Positions 7,512-16,312 of a DNA stretch of 22,890 bases are shown here, piece by piece; position 1 is the stretch's first letter, and each line of letters starts with the position of its first letter. Under the pieces are notes generated by a model, which was not told where the DNA came from, did no database searches, and saw nothing but the letters and a program-made list of their open reading frames with translations. This DNA is from JABFRJ01 sp031409695 (GTDB lineage: Bacteria > Pseudomonadota > Alphaproteobacteria > Rhizobiales > Hyphomicrobiaceae), in the NCBI GenBank assembly GCA_031409695.1, contig JANNXS010000091.1:1-22890 (forward strand). The letters run 5' to 3'. A program made the translations under genes and the position numbers.

Positions 7512-8234
7512 TCACCGCCGACCGCGTGTTGCGGCATTGCTGAACGTGACGACCAGCACGTCGCGATGGGCGGGTTCTGACGGGTTGGCCGGGATGATCG
7601 GCGTGACGCCGTGATAGACGCGATGATCATCGAGCAGCACGCAGTCGCCAGGTTTGGTCAACGTGAAGGATCCCACCGGCTGCTTGTTCGCGTCCGCCAT
7701 GGTCGTCGTGCCGCTGGCTATGTTGTGGCGTGCAACCATCAGCACCAGGACATAGTCCACACCGTCGCGATGCATGCCCTCCGGAGTAGGATTACCCGCG
7801 GCACCATCGACGGCTTCAATGCGAAACTGATGCACCTCCACATGCCAGCCATCCACGGCGGGTGACATATGAGAAAACGTCTCTTGGCAGATTTTCAGTA
7901 TTTCCGTCATTGTCGTGCCGGTCGCGACAGCGCTTGGAATGTCCTCGAACCAGCGCTCAATGCCCCCATTGAGGTGGTTGTCGGCGCTGGTCTGGTAGTG
8001 CGGTTGCCCCGACACGAGGGTCATGGTGTCGCCCGTCAAACTGTAGACCTGAAAGCGGCGGCGGCGGTACTTGCCACCATCGGCCATGTACTCGTCACGG
8101 GGCATGCCATTCCAACTGGCCGCAAAGCGCGCCCAGTCTTCGGCCGCCACGAGTGCGCCAATGTCCGGGTGGGGCCGAGCCGCGTCGTAGACGGCGAAGC
8201 CAACCTGGTGCAGTTTTTCGACGACGTCGTTCAT
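7512..8234 (-). CDS. 2-oxoglutarate/Fe(II)-dependent oxygenase (PF10014-like) inside the thiamine operon
   Basis: The 240-residue protein carries a complete iron-binding facial triad: H155 and D157 in GMHRDGVDY and H208 in LLDDHRVYHGVTPI. R224 in AHRDVLVVTF is positioned to bind the 2-oxoglutarate carboxylate. The layout, with HxD then a distal His 53 residues from the first His, fits the 2OG-Fe_Oxy_2 family, whose characterised members hydroxylate free aliphatic amino acids such as isoleucine. The gene starts 2 bases after thiC stops and ends 9 bases before thiM, with all of them behind the TPP riboswitch. That placement argues for a role in thiamine synthesis, salvage or repair, but I know of no such enzyme in the standard pathway. 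No signal peptide is seen, so it should be cytoplasmic. The chemistry class is confident; the substrate is unknown. Confidence 0.88.
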   Translation of the reverse strand: MNDVVEKLHQVGFAVYDAARPHPDIGALVAAEDWARFAASWNGMPRDEYMADGGKYRRRRFQVYSLTGDTMTLVSGQPHYQTSADNHLNGGIERWFEDIPSAVATGTTMTEILKICQETFSHMSPAVDGWHVEVHQFRIEAVDGAAGNPTPEGMHRDGVDYVLVLMVARHNIASGTTTMADANKQPVGSFTLTKPGDCVLLDDHRVYHGVTPIIPANPSEPAHRDVLVVTFSNAATRGRR

Positions 8235-8236
8235 GG

Positions 8237-10210
<1,974 letters not shown>

Positions 10211-10217
10211 GGCGGCG

Positions 10218-10222
10218 CCTCC
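10218..10222 (-). promoter_or_regulatory. thiC ribosome binding site GGAGG
   Basis: GGAGG sits 7 bases before the thiC ATG on the minus strand, inside a local palindrome (CTCCGGAG). It is the likely target through which the riboswitch controls translation, although I could not identify the pairing partner with confidence. Confidence 0.65.
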
Positions 10223-10303
10223 GGAGCATGTGCACGTCGGATGGGTCGCGGCGATGAGAGCGGTCTGCGCTTGTATCGGCCGCGAGAGTAAGCGGTCAGC
10301 GTG

Positions 10304-10398
10304 TCCGTCCCTTCGCCGGCATAACCCGGATCAGGTTCAAAGGATGAGGCACGGGATATGTGCCACTCTCAGCCGATTACCACCGGCACCCCTCGGTA
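10304..10398 (-). promoter_or_regulatory. TPP riboswitch (THI element)
   Basis: Read on the minus strand, the leader contains all conserved parts of the THI box: the GGGGTGCC start, the pyrimidine-sensing loop GGCTGAGA, the variable stem (GCACATATCCCGTGC), and then TTTGAACCTGATCCGGGT, TATGCCGGCGAAGGGA. This aptamer binds thiamine pyrophosphate and lowers expression of the downstream genes. About 93 bases separate its end from the thiC start. Gram-negative examples mostly act on translation initiation, but the switching helix was not resolved here. Confidence 0.97.
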
Positions 10399-10405
10399 CG
10401 TTGTC

Positions 10406-10434
10406 TCTATAGGGCAGTTGTCAGGTGGCGTCGA
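10406..10434 (-). promoter_or_regulatory. Candidate promoter of the thiamine operon
   Basis: On the minus strand a TCGACG box (10434-10429) and a TATAGA box (10411-10406) are 17 bases apart. Transcription would start about 7 bases further on, right at the beginning of the riboswitch aptamer. The -35 box is only a moderate match to TTGACA. Position rather than consensus is the main support. Short direct repeats of CAGCCT/CCTGCAT type lie just upstream (about 10440-10466). Confidence 0.45.
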
Positions 10435-10464
10435 GCCTCGGGTCAGCCTCGCATCAGCCCTGCA

Positions 10465-11061
10465 TCAGGCGACGAGGTAGGTACCACGATAGAACGCCGT
10501 GACAGGCGCTTCAAAATCGAGGCTATGAAGGCGGAGTATGTCGTCTGCCATGAGGGGCGCTGGATCGGTCGGCCACTCGCCTGCGTCGCTGCGCACCAAC
10601 AATTCAGCGAACACCCGTGTCGAGTGAATGATCGCGATTTCGCGCACGCTCGGTAACGTCATAAAATTGCGGATGTTGTCCCACGTCTCGGCCCTGTTGG
10701 ATGGCGACAACACCTCAACGATGACTGAGGGCTCAGGGATGTAGCGTGCGCCTTTGACGTTCGGTTTGCAGGTCACGCTGATGTCTGGCTGGCGGAAGTT
10801 CCATTTGGCGCGGAACAGCGGACGCACACCGGAGCCGACGACAACCCGACACTCAGGGCGGGTCTTATCGAGATGCAGTGTTATCAGTGTGGCGACGCGA
10901 GACTGAATCGTCCCGTGTTCATCACTCGGTGCCGCATGAGCGCGCGGGAAGCCGTCGACCAAATCATATTTGGTGCCATTGACGTCACCCGGCCAGTCGA
11001 GGAACTCCTCGACCGTCATCGGCTCAGGCACCACGTCAAGCCGCTTTTTGGCCGCGCCCAT
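10465..11061 (-). CDS. Uma2-family (DUF820) PD-(D/E)XK-like protein
   Basis: The protein of about 198 residues has the Uma2 order: MTVEEFLDWPGD at the N-terminus, KYDLVDGFPR, an HGTIQSRVATLITLHL helix, RQPDISVTC with the PD acid, and VIVEVLSPSN with the E of the nuclease-like core. TWDNIRNFMTLPSVREIAII follows. Instead of the lysine-bearing segment seen in many cyanobacterial members, this stretch has the Trp-Asn form that I associate with alphaproteobacterial relatives. No cellular role is established for the family. The ATG at 11061 was preferred over a GTG at 11085 because the latter overlaps the greA stop. It follows greA by 14 bases and may be co-transcribed with it. Confidence 0.82.
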   Translation of the reverse strand: MGAAKKRLDVVPEPMTVEEFLDWPGDVNGTKYDLVDGFPRAHAAPSDEHGTIQSRVATLITLHLDKTRPECRVVVGSGVRPLFRAKWNFRQPDISVTCKPNVKGARYIPEPSVIVEVLSPSNRAETWDNIRNFMTLPSVREIAIIHSTRVFAELLVRSDAGEWPTDPAPLMADDILRLHSLDFEAPVTAFYRGTYLVA

Positions 11062-11075
11062 GCGTAACCTGTGGT

Positions 11076-11549
11076 TTACTTCCACTCGACTTTTTTGACC
11101 TCGTAGCTCTTCGAACCGCGTGGGGTCGTAACTTCGACGGTCTCGCCCTTGGTCTTGCCAATCATGGCGCGAGCGATCGGGCTTGCCAGCGAGATCTTGC
11201 CCTCTTTGACATTAGATTCGCCGTCGCCAACGATCTTGTATTTGACCGTCTCGCCTGAATCCTCGTCTGCCAGCGTCACGGTCGCACCAAACTTGATTGT
11301 CGTGCCGGACATCTTTGAAGTGTCGATCACGTCTGCACGGCCGAGCTTGCCTTCAAGGTCGTTCACACGCGCCTCATTCATACCCTGCGCCTCTTTGGCT
11401 GCATGATATTCCGCGTTCTCAGAGAGGTCGCCATGGGCGCGCGCCTCCGAGATTTGCGCAATGATGCGCGGGCGTTCTTCAGACTTCAGGCGTTGCAACT
11501 CCGCTGAGAGCGTGTTGAACCCTTCGACGGTCATCGGGACCTTTTCCAT
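11076..11549 (-). CDS. greA: Transcription elongation factor GreA
   Basis: GreA enters the RNA polymerase secondary channel and stimulates cleavage of backtracked transcripts. The 157-residue length is standard. The N-terminal coiled coil ends in the catalytic tip GDLSENAEYHAA with the acidic pair D41 and E44. The C-terminal FKBP-like domain contains GATVTLADEDSGE, SPIARAMIGKTKGE and VEVTTPRGSKSYEV. The start at 11549 (MEKVPMTVEGFNTL) matches the family. The frame stays open a further 107 codons upstream, but that part is the carB remnant and non-coding sequence. greA lies next to carB in many Hyphomicrobiales; here a cassette separates them. Confidence 0.96.
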   Translation of the reverse strand: MEKVPMTVEGFNTLSAELQRLKSEERPRIIAQISEARAHGDLSENAEYHAAKEAQGMNEARVNDLEGKLGRADVIDTSKMSGTTIKFGATVTLADEDSGETVKYKIVGDGESNVKEGKISLASPIARAMIGKTKGETVEVTTPRGSKSYEVKKVEWK

Positions 11550-11724
11550 GCCAGTCTCCAACGTCAATGAGATGCCGCGAGCGGGACCGCCAGCGCCATC
11601 GCTTGTGAGTTTCACCCAGGTTTGGATGTTTTGGAAGTGCGCCGAACGTCTTGCGTGCAGCTGTGGCACACTTGGTTCTATTCTATGTCTCCGGTTCAGC
11701 CGCCACGGACTAATGAGTAAAATT

Positions 11725-11743
11725 GCCCCCTGCATAGCGGGGC
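11725..11743 (-). terminator. Terminator-like hairpin after the carB remnant
   Basis: On the minus strand GCCCC and GGGGC arms around a 9-base loop are followed by AATTTTACTC. The stem is short and only four T residues follow, so it is a modest intrinsic terminator. It lies just beyond the remnant carB 3' end, where the terminator of an original carB gene would be expected. The rest of 11550-11724 shows no gene; a greA promoter must lie there but no convincing boxes were found. Confidence 0.4.
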
Positions 11744-11750
11744 GACGGCC

Positions 11751-11869
11751 CTGCAGACTGCCGTGACTGAGAGCCCGAATAGCCTCCGTCGCCGCCAGCG
11801 CGCCGATCAAAGTGTTATAATATGGCATACGGTTCATCAAGGCCGTCCGGCAGATATCCCGTGGCATCA
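11751..11869 (-). pseudogene. Remnant second copy of the carB 3' end
   Basis: The minus-strand translation (DICRTALMNRMPYY, then GALAATEAIRAL and GSLQ) repeats the C-terminus of the intact CarB (DIRRTALMNRIPYY, GALAATKAIHAL, GSLQ). At the DNA level 11751-11860 aligns without gaps to 12827-12936 at a constant offset of 1,076 bases. By hand count 89 of 110 bases agree. Beyond GSLQ the two diverge, and upstream of about 11870 the frame is broken. It cannot make a protein on its own. It may mark the original end of carB or an old duplication. Confidence 0.8.
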
Positions 11870-11914
11870 TTCAAAATGCAATTTTTGATTGCAGAAAAGC
11901 ACCTGGCGTTGCTG

Positions 11915-12349
11915 CTACGGCGCCTCGCATAGCCCAAGCACGAGCGCATACGAGCGATAAACCGCGCGGCAAGCAACGGTGATACGGCCGCCGATCGGTG
12001 GTGCCAGCCACGACTTTGCGGGAACATCGATCAGCAACTTGGCGATCAACTCGCCCTCGGCACTCGCACTCAGCCAAATGACCGATTTGCCGCCGAGAAC
12101 GGCATCCACCGCTCCGACGAACCCAAGCACGCGAACGCCTCGCAGTTCGGTTTGCTTCTCGAAAGCCGCAGATTCCCGCCTGTCCGCCATCACCAATTGG
12201 CGATGTAACTCAACGACATCCTGGACTGGCGCGGCTGGCGGCGCAGGACTGTCGGCATGAGCGCCAACTCCCGCAAGGGCCAGGGCAAGACTTGCTCCGG
12301 TTGCAAGACCTCGAAGCCTTCTGCACATGGATTGGTCGCTGTACGTCAT
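11915..12349 (-). CDS. Small exported protein, possibly OB-fold (tRNA_anti-like)
   Basis: From the ATG at 12349 the protein has 144 residues. It begins with a clear signal peptide: basic n-region CRRLRG, hydrophobic LATGASLALALAGVG and a likely AHA cleavage site. After a short Pro/Ala linker and a helix (VVELHRQLVMADRRESAAFE) comes a beta-rich stretch, GVRVLGFVGAVDAVLGGKSV through GGRITVACRAVY to LGLCEAP. The V-x-G-x-V strands and paired late cysteines resemble tRNA_anti-like OB-fold proteins, but this is a weak match by eye. The start forms an ATGA overlap with the stop of the preceding small exported protein, so the two are coupled. Function is unknown. Confidence 0.65.
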   Translation of the reverse strand: MTYSDQSMCRRLRGLATGASLALALAGVGAHADSPAPPAAPVQDVVELHRQLVMADRRESAAFEKQTELRGVRVLGFVGAVDAVLGGKSVIWLSASAEGELIAKLLIDVPAKSWLAPPIGGRITVACRAVYRSYALVLGLCEAP

Positions 12350-12669
12350 CGGCATGCAAATGGTAAGAACGTGCTGGCCATCCCGGCCCCCATGGCGCCG
12401 ATTGTCAATTGGTTGGCTGCCACGAAGTCGTTGGGGGAAACCGGGCAAAAGTCGCGCGGATCCGTGCAGCCGCGGTCGATGAAGCGCTGGTGGCCCATGG
12501 CGAATGTTGCGCTGAGGTCAGACCTGGGGTTTTGGATTATTTGTTGCCAGAGGCGGCTATAACGGTAGCATTTCTCCTCAGTCCACGTCCGCGGACGGTC
12601 CGCAGGCTGAGCCAATACAGGTCCTACCTGTAAGCAGGCGAACAGCGTGAGCATCGAGCGATTACCCAA
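12346..12669 (-). CDS. Small exported cysteine-containing protein of unknown function
   Basis: The 107-residue frame starts at a TTG (12669); an ATG at 12654 would give 102 residues. The longer form has an arginine before the hydrophobic core (MGNRS, then MLTLFACLQVGPVLA) and so makes a more normal signal peptide, with cleavage likely after VLA. The mature part has four cysteines (EKCYRYS, DRGCTDP, DFCPVS, PFACR) and a conserved-looking tail, ANQLTIGAMGAGMASTFLPF. I have the impression of similar short proteins in Hyphomicrobiales but cannot name a family. It is the first gene of a two-gene unit inside the cassette between carB and greA. Confidence 0.6.
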   Translation of the reverse strand: MGNRSMLTLFACLQVGPVLAQPADRPRTWTEEKCYRYSRLWQQIIQNPRSDLSATFAMGHQRFIDRGCTDPRDFCPVSPNDFVAANQLTIGAMGAGMASTFLPFACR

Positions 12670-12696
12670 ATCAGTCGCCCCTGCACTTAACCGCTC

Positions 12697-12736
12697 TAGA
12701 CCACATTCCGATCCTTGCGAATCGGAATGTGGTCTA
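12697..12736. repeat. Perfect 16-bp inverted repeat downstream of carB
   Basis: TAGACCACATTCCGAT (12697-12712) and ATCGGAATGTGGTCTA (12721-12736) are exact reverse complements around 8 bases. There is no T-run after it on the minus strand, so it is not a textbook terminator. It lies 60 bases past the carB stop and next to a second hairpin. Together they resemble the composite palindromic repeats common between genes in Hyphomicrobiales. Confidence 0.75.
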
Positions 12737-12751
12737 TGTCTCTGATTGGTC

Positions 12752-12795
12752 GCATTTTCTACGACGAACCGGGAAGTCGCTATGTCGGAAAATGC
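12752..12795. repeat. Second hairpin of the composite repeat, abutting the carB stop
   Basis: GCATTTTC (12752-12759) pairs with GAAAATGC (12788-12795), and inside it CGAC pairs with GTCG after a 2-base bulge. On the minus strand the element begins CTAGAGCATTTTCC, and the TAG in it is the carB stop codon (12799-12797). The phrase AGAGCATTTTCC...GGTTCGTCG...AGAAAATGCG matches a repeat type I recall from many rhizobial intergenic regions. Confidence 0.6.
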
Positions 12796-12796
12796 T

Positions 12797-15700
12797 CTAG
12801 CGAAGATAGCTTTGCAGAGGTGCCACCTGCAGACTGCCGGACCGAAGGGCGTGGATCGCCTTCGTCGCCGCCAGCGCGCCAGCCAAGGTGGTATAATAGG
12901 GGATGCGGTTCATCAAGGCCGTCCGGCGGATATCCTTGGAATCTTGCAACGCTTTAGCGCCTTCGGTTGTGTTGAACACGAGTTGCACGTCGCCGTTTTT
13001 CATCATGTCGACGATGTGCGGGCGGCCCTCTAGCACCTTGTTGACGTGCTCGCAGGGGATGCCGTGCGCCTCGAAATGGCGTTTGGTGCCACGCGTGCCG
13101 ACCAACTTAAAACCCATATCGGCCAAATCGCGGGCGGCGCCGAGGATATCGTTTTTGTCAGTTTCGCGCAGCGAGACAAACACTGTGCCCTTCAGCGGCA
13201 GGACCGTGCCCGCCCCGAGCTGGCTCTTGGCAAACGCCATGGCGAAGTCCGTGTCGATGCCCATCACCTCGCCTGTCGACTTCATCTCGGGGCCGAGGAT
13301 CGGGTCAACGCCTTGGAAACGGCTGAACGGGAACACAGCCTCCTTGACGGCGATGTGCTTAAGTTTCTGCGGCTTCAGATTGAACGACGCCAAGCTTTCG
13401 CCGGCCATAATACGCGATGCGATGCCCGCGAGCGGCGTGCCGATCACCTTGGCCACGAAAGGCACCGTGCGGGAGGCACGCGGGTTGACCTCAAGCACAT
13501 AGATTTCGCGATCCTTGACCGCAAATTGTACGTTCATCAAGCCGACGACGTTGAGCGCCTTGGCGAGGTCTTTTGCCTGTTTTTCTAGGCGCAGGACCAC
13601 CGAGGCGTCGAGGCTGTGGGTTGGGAGCGAACAGGCGCTATCGCCCGAATGGATGCCCGCCTCTTCGATATGTTCCATGACGCCCGCAACGTAAACGTCG
13701 TGGCCGTCAGAGACACAATCGACATCGACTTCGGTCGCGCCGGTCAAGTATCGGTCGATCAGCAGCGGACTTTTTTCGGACACGGCCAATTCGGATGGGC
13801 CAGCCAATGTGTTGAGCAGACGGGCAACATAACGGTCTACTTCGCCGCCGTCTGAGACGATTTCCATGCCGCGGCCGCCGAGCACATAGGACGGGCGGAT
13901 CACCACGGGGTAGCCGATTTCATCAGCTATCGCGCGGGCTTCGCTCGGTGCTTTGGCGATACCGCTTTCCGGCTGTTTCATGCCGAGCGTGTCGATGAGC
14001 GCTTTGAAGCGATCACGGTCCTCAGCCAAGTCAATGGCGTCGGGTGAGGTTCCGAGGATCGGCACACCGGCGGCTTCAAGTGCACGGGCAAGCTTCAACG
14101 GTGTTTGGCCGCCGAACTGCACGATCACACCCTTAAGTGTGCCGTTGCTCTGCTCGGTCTTGATGATTTCCAACACGTCCTCAGCCGTCAGCGGCTCGAA
14201 ATAAAGGCGGTCGGAAGTGTCATAATCGGTCGAGACGGTCTCTGGGTTGCAATTGACCATGATGGTCTCGTAGCCCGCAGCGGTCAGCGAGAAACAGGCA
14301 TGGCAACAGCAATAGTCGAACTCGATGCCTTGCCCGATGCGGTTCGGCCCGCCGCCAAGGATGATGATCTTTTGCTTGTCGGTCGGGCGGGATTCGTCAC
14401 TCTGGATGGTCGCGGGCGACACCCCTGCGGGGAGCCGGCCGCCAGCGACGTCTTGCTTGGTCGCGGGCGACACCCCTGCGGGGAGCCGGCCGCCAGCGAC
14501 GGAAAGTGGCCGCTCATAGGTCGAATACATGTATGCCGTTGGTGACGCGAACTCGGCGGCGCAGGTGTCGATGCGCTTATAGACAGGTCGCACGCCAAGC
14601 GCGTGGCGCTGTGCCATGACCGCGGCGGCTGTCGTCTTGGCCAGCTTGGCAAGCCGCGGGTCCGAGAAGCCCATGGCCTTCAATGCACGCAACTGGCCCG
14701 CAGACTTTGGCAACCCGTGCGCGATCACGCGCGCTTCCATATCTATGATTTCCTGCATCCGCGCGAGGAACCATGGGTCAATCTTGCAGTAGGCGTGGAT
14801 CTCCTCGTGCGGCAGGCCCATGCGCATGGCTTGCGCCACCTTCAACAGCCGATCCGGTGTCGGTGTCGCGAGCGCCTGCCGAATGATGTTCTTGTCGTCA
14901 CCCTGACCAAGGCCGTCGAGCGCAACGTCATCAAACCCGCTCAATCCGGTTTCAAGGCCGCGCAGCGCCTTTTGCAGGCTCTCGTTGAACGTGCGACCAA
15001 TGGCCATCACTTCGCCAACGGATTTCATGGCCGTCGTCAAAGTTGTGTCGGCCCCGGGAAATTTTTCAAAAGCAAAGCGCGGGATTTTCACCACCACGTA
15101 GTCAATGGACGGTTCAAACGAAGCAGGTGTCGCACCGCCCGTGATATCGTTCTCGATCTCATCCAAGGTGTAGCCGACAGCGAGTTTGGCGGCGACTTTG
15201 GCAATCGGAAAGCCTGTTGCCTTTGACGCCAGCGCAGACGAGCGCGAGACGCGCGGGTTCATCTCAATGACCACCATGCGCCCATCAGCTGGATTCACGG
15301 CGAATTGGACGTTCGACCCGCCGGTCTCGACGCCAATTTCGCGCAACACCGCAAGCGAGGCGTTGCGCATACGCTGGTATTCTTTGTCGGTCAGCGTCAG
15401 GGCCGGGGCGACTGTGATACTATCACCGGTGTGGACACCCATCGGATCGATATTCTCGATGGAGCAAACGATGATGGCGTTGTCCGCTTTGTCGCGCACA
15501 ACCTCCATCTCGAACTCTTTCCAGCCGAGCAGGCTCTCATCGATCAGGATCTGGCCGACCGGTGAGGCATCAATGCCCGAGCGCACGATGAACTCGAATT
15601 CCTGGCGGTTGTATGCGACGCCGCCGCCGGTGCCCCCGAGTGTGAAAGCGGGGCGAATGATGGCCGGCAAGCCGATGCTATCCAGCGCCTTCATCGCCTC

Positions 15701-16231
15701 GATGAAGCCAGCCGTCCGATCATAGCCAATGCCGCGCCCAGTGGCGTCGAAGATCTCAGGGGAAGCGGCAATGAACGAGCGCGGGCTTTCGAGGCCAATT
15801 TTATCCATGGCCTCGCGGAAGCGTTTGCGGTCTTCCGCTTTGTCGATGGCGTCGGCGTTGGCGCCAATCAATTCAACATCGTACTTCGCCAGCGTCCCGT
15901 CCTTGGCCAACGCTAAGGCCGTATTGAGCGCGGTTTGTCCGCCCATGGTCGGCAGGCAGACAAGCTTGTCGTTTGGGCGCTCGTTGCGTTCGCGCGCGAT
16001 GATTTTGGCCACGATCTCGGGCGTGATCGGCTCGATGTAGGTTGCATCCGCCAGATCCGGGTCGGTCATGATCGTCGCCGGGTTCGAATTCACCAGCACG
16101 ATGCGATAGCCCTCGGCCTTCAGGGCCTTGATGGCTTGGGTGCCCGAATAATCAAATTCGCAGGCTTGGCCGATCACGATCGGCCCCGCTCCGATGATGA
16201 GGATCGAGGAGATGTCTGTGCGCTTTGTCAT
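12797..16231 (-). CDS. carB: Carbamoyl-phosphate synthase large subunit CarB
   Basis: CarB uses ammonia from CarA, bicarbonate and two ATP to make carbamoyl phosphate for pyrimidine and arginine synthesis. The 1,144 residues contain both ATP-grasp halves. The first opens with IIGAGPIVIGQACEFDYSG and includes PTMGGQTALN and RPAFTLGGTGGG. The second opens with ILGGGPNRIGQGIEFDYCC and includes VQFGGQTPLKLA and RPSYVLGGRGME. The C-terminal MGS-like allosteric domain ends with RTALMNRIPYYTTLAGA. Between the halves, at about residues 577-610, lies a duplicated insert VAGGRLPAGVSPAT encoded by a palindromic repeat. The start at 16231 has GGGGAG upstream. carA is not adjacent: the upstream neighbour is a histidine kinase gene. 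The stop codon belongs to a downstream repeat. Confidence 0.97.
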   Translation of the reverse strand: MTKRTDISSILIIGAGPIVIGQACEFDYSGTQAIKALKAEGYRIVLVNSNPATIMTDPDLADATYIEPITPEIVAKIIARERNERPNDKLVCLPTMGGQTALNTALALAKDGTLAKYDVELIGANADAIDKAEDRKRFREAMDKIGLESPRSFIAASPEIFDATGRGIGYDRTAGFIEAMKALDSIGLPAIIRPAFTLGGTGGGVAYNRQEFEFIVRSGIDASPVGQILIDESLLGWKEFEMEVVRDKADNAIIVCSIENIDPMGVHTGDSITVAPALTLTDKEYQRMRNASLAVLREIGVETGGSNVQFAVNPADGRMVVIEMNPRVSRSSALASKATGFPIAKVAAKLAVGYTLDEIENDITGGATPASFEPSIDYVVVKIPRFAFEKFPGADTTLTTAMKSVGEVMAIGRTFNESLQKALRGLETGLSGFDDVALDGLGQGDDKNIIRQALATPTPDRLLKVAQAMRMGLPHEEIHAYCKIDPWFLARMQEIIDMEARVIAHGLPKSAGQLRALKAMGFSDPRLAKLAKTTAAAVMAQRHALGVRPVYKRIDTCAAEFASPTAYMYSTYERPLSVAGGRLPAGVSPATKQDVAGGRLPAGVSPATIQSDESRPTDKQKIIILGGGPNRIGQGIEFDYCCCHACFSLTAAGYETIMVNCNPETVSTDYDTSDRLYFEPLTAEDVLEIIKTEQSNGTLKGVIVQFGGQTPLKLARALEAAGVPILGTSPDAIDLAEDRDRFKALIDTLGMKQPESGIAKAPSEARAIADEIGYPVVIRPSYVLGGRGMEIVSDGGEVDRYVARLLNTLAGPSELAVSEKSPLLIDRYLTGATEVDVDCVSDGHDVYVAGVMEHIEEAGIHSGDSACSLPTHSLDASVVLRLEKQAKDLAKALNVVGLMNVQFAVKDREIYVLEVNPRASRTVPFVAKVIGTPLAGIASRIMAGESLASFNLKPQKLKHIAVKEAVFPFSRFQGVDPILGPEMKSTGEVMGIDTDFAMAFAKSQLGAGTVLPLKGTVFVSLRETDKNDILGAARDLADMGFKLVGTRGTKRHFEAHGIPCEHVNKVLEGRPHIVDMMKNGDVQLVFNTTEGAKALQDSKDIRRTALMNRIPYYTTLAGALAATKAIHALRSGSLQVAPLQSYLR
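14407..14501. repeat. Two tandem copies of a 44-bp palindromic element in frame inside carB
   Basis: Positions 14407-14450 and 14458-14501 are identical over 44 bases, spaced 51 bases (17 codons) apart. Each copy can fold: GTCGC pairs with GCGAC at the ends, GGCG with CGCC inside, and CCCC-TGC-GGGG forms the tip. In the carB frame both encode VAGGRLPAGVSPAT. They sit exactly in the linker between the two synthetase halves, where an insert should be tolerated. Confidence 0.92.
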
Positions 16232-16240
16232 TAAAGCGCT

Positions 16241-16267
16241 CCCCTACTGTGCGGCAGTATAAAGGGG
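16241..16267 (-). promoter_or_regulatory. Nested inverted repeat and possible -10 box before carB
   Basis: CCCC-TACTG-TGCGG-CAGTA-TAAA-GGGG forms nested arms 10 to 36 bases before the carB start. On the minus strand it contains TATACT, a fair -10 box, followed by the GGGGAG ribosome binding site, but no good -35 box was found 16-18 bases upstream. It could be a small operator or leader hairpin. Confidence 0.28.
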
Positions 16268-16312
16268 AAGCGGAAAATGGGGCACTTGAAACATCGTTGG
16301 GGATTGGGGCGT

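Noticed and set aside
6025..7614. A 529-codon plus-strand open frame
   Set aside because: It runs antisense across the end of thiD, all of thiE and thiM, and the oxygenase end. Its translation is Arg/Ala/Ser-rich with no recognisable domain; it is a GC-rich shadow frame.
10440..10466. Tandem operator array upstream of the thiamine promoter
   Set aside because: The CAGCCTCGCAT/CAGCCCTGCAT repeats are short and imperfect, and they overlap the end of the Uma2 gene. Regulation is already explained by the riboswitch.
11550..11870. A longer greA reading frame (264 codons)
   Set aside because: GreA is complete from 11549 at the standard length. The extension is the carB remnant plus spacer read through in frame.
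12697..12736. Intrinsic terminator of carB
   Set aside because: The stem is perfect, but no T-run follows on the minus strand and the element fits a dispersed palindromic repeat better.
14407..14501. CRISPR repeats
   Set aside because: Only two copies with a 7-base spacer, inside the coding frame of carB; no cas genes and no spacer-sized gaps.
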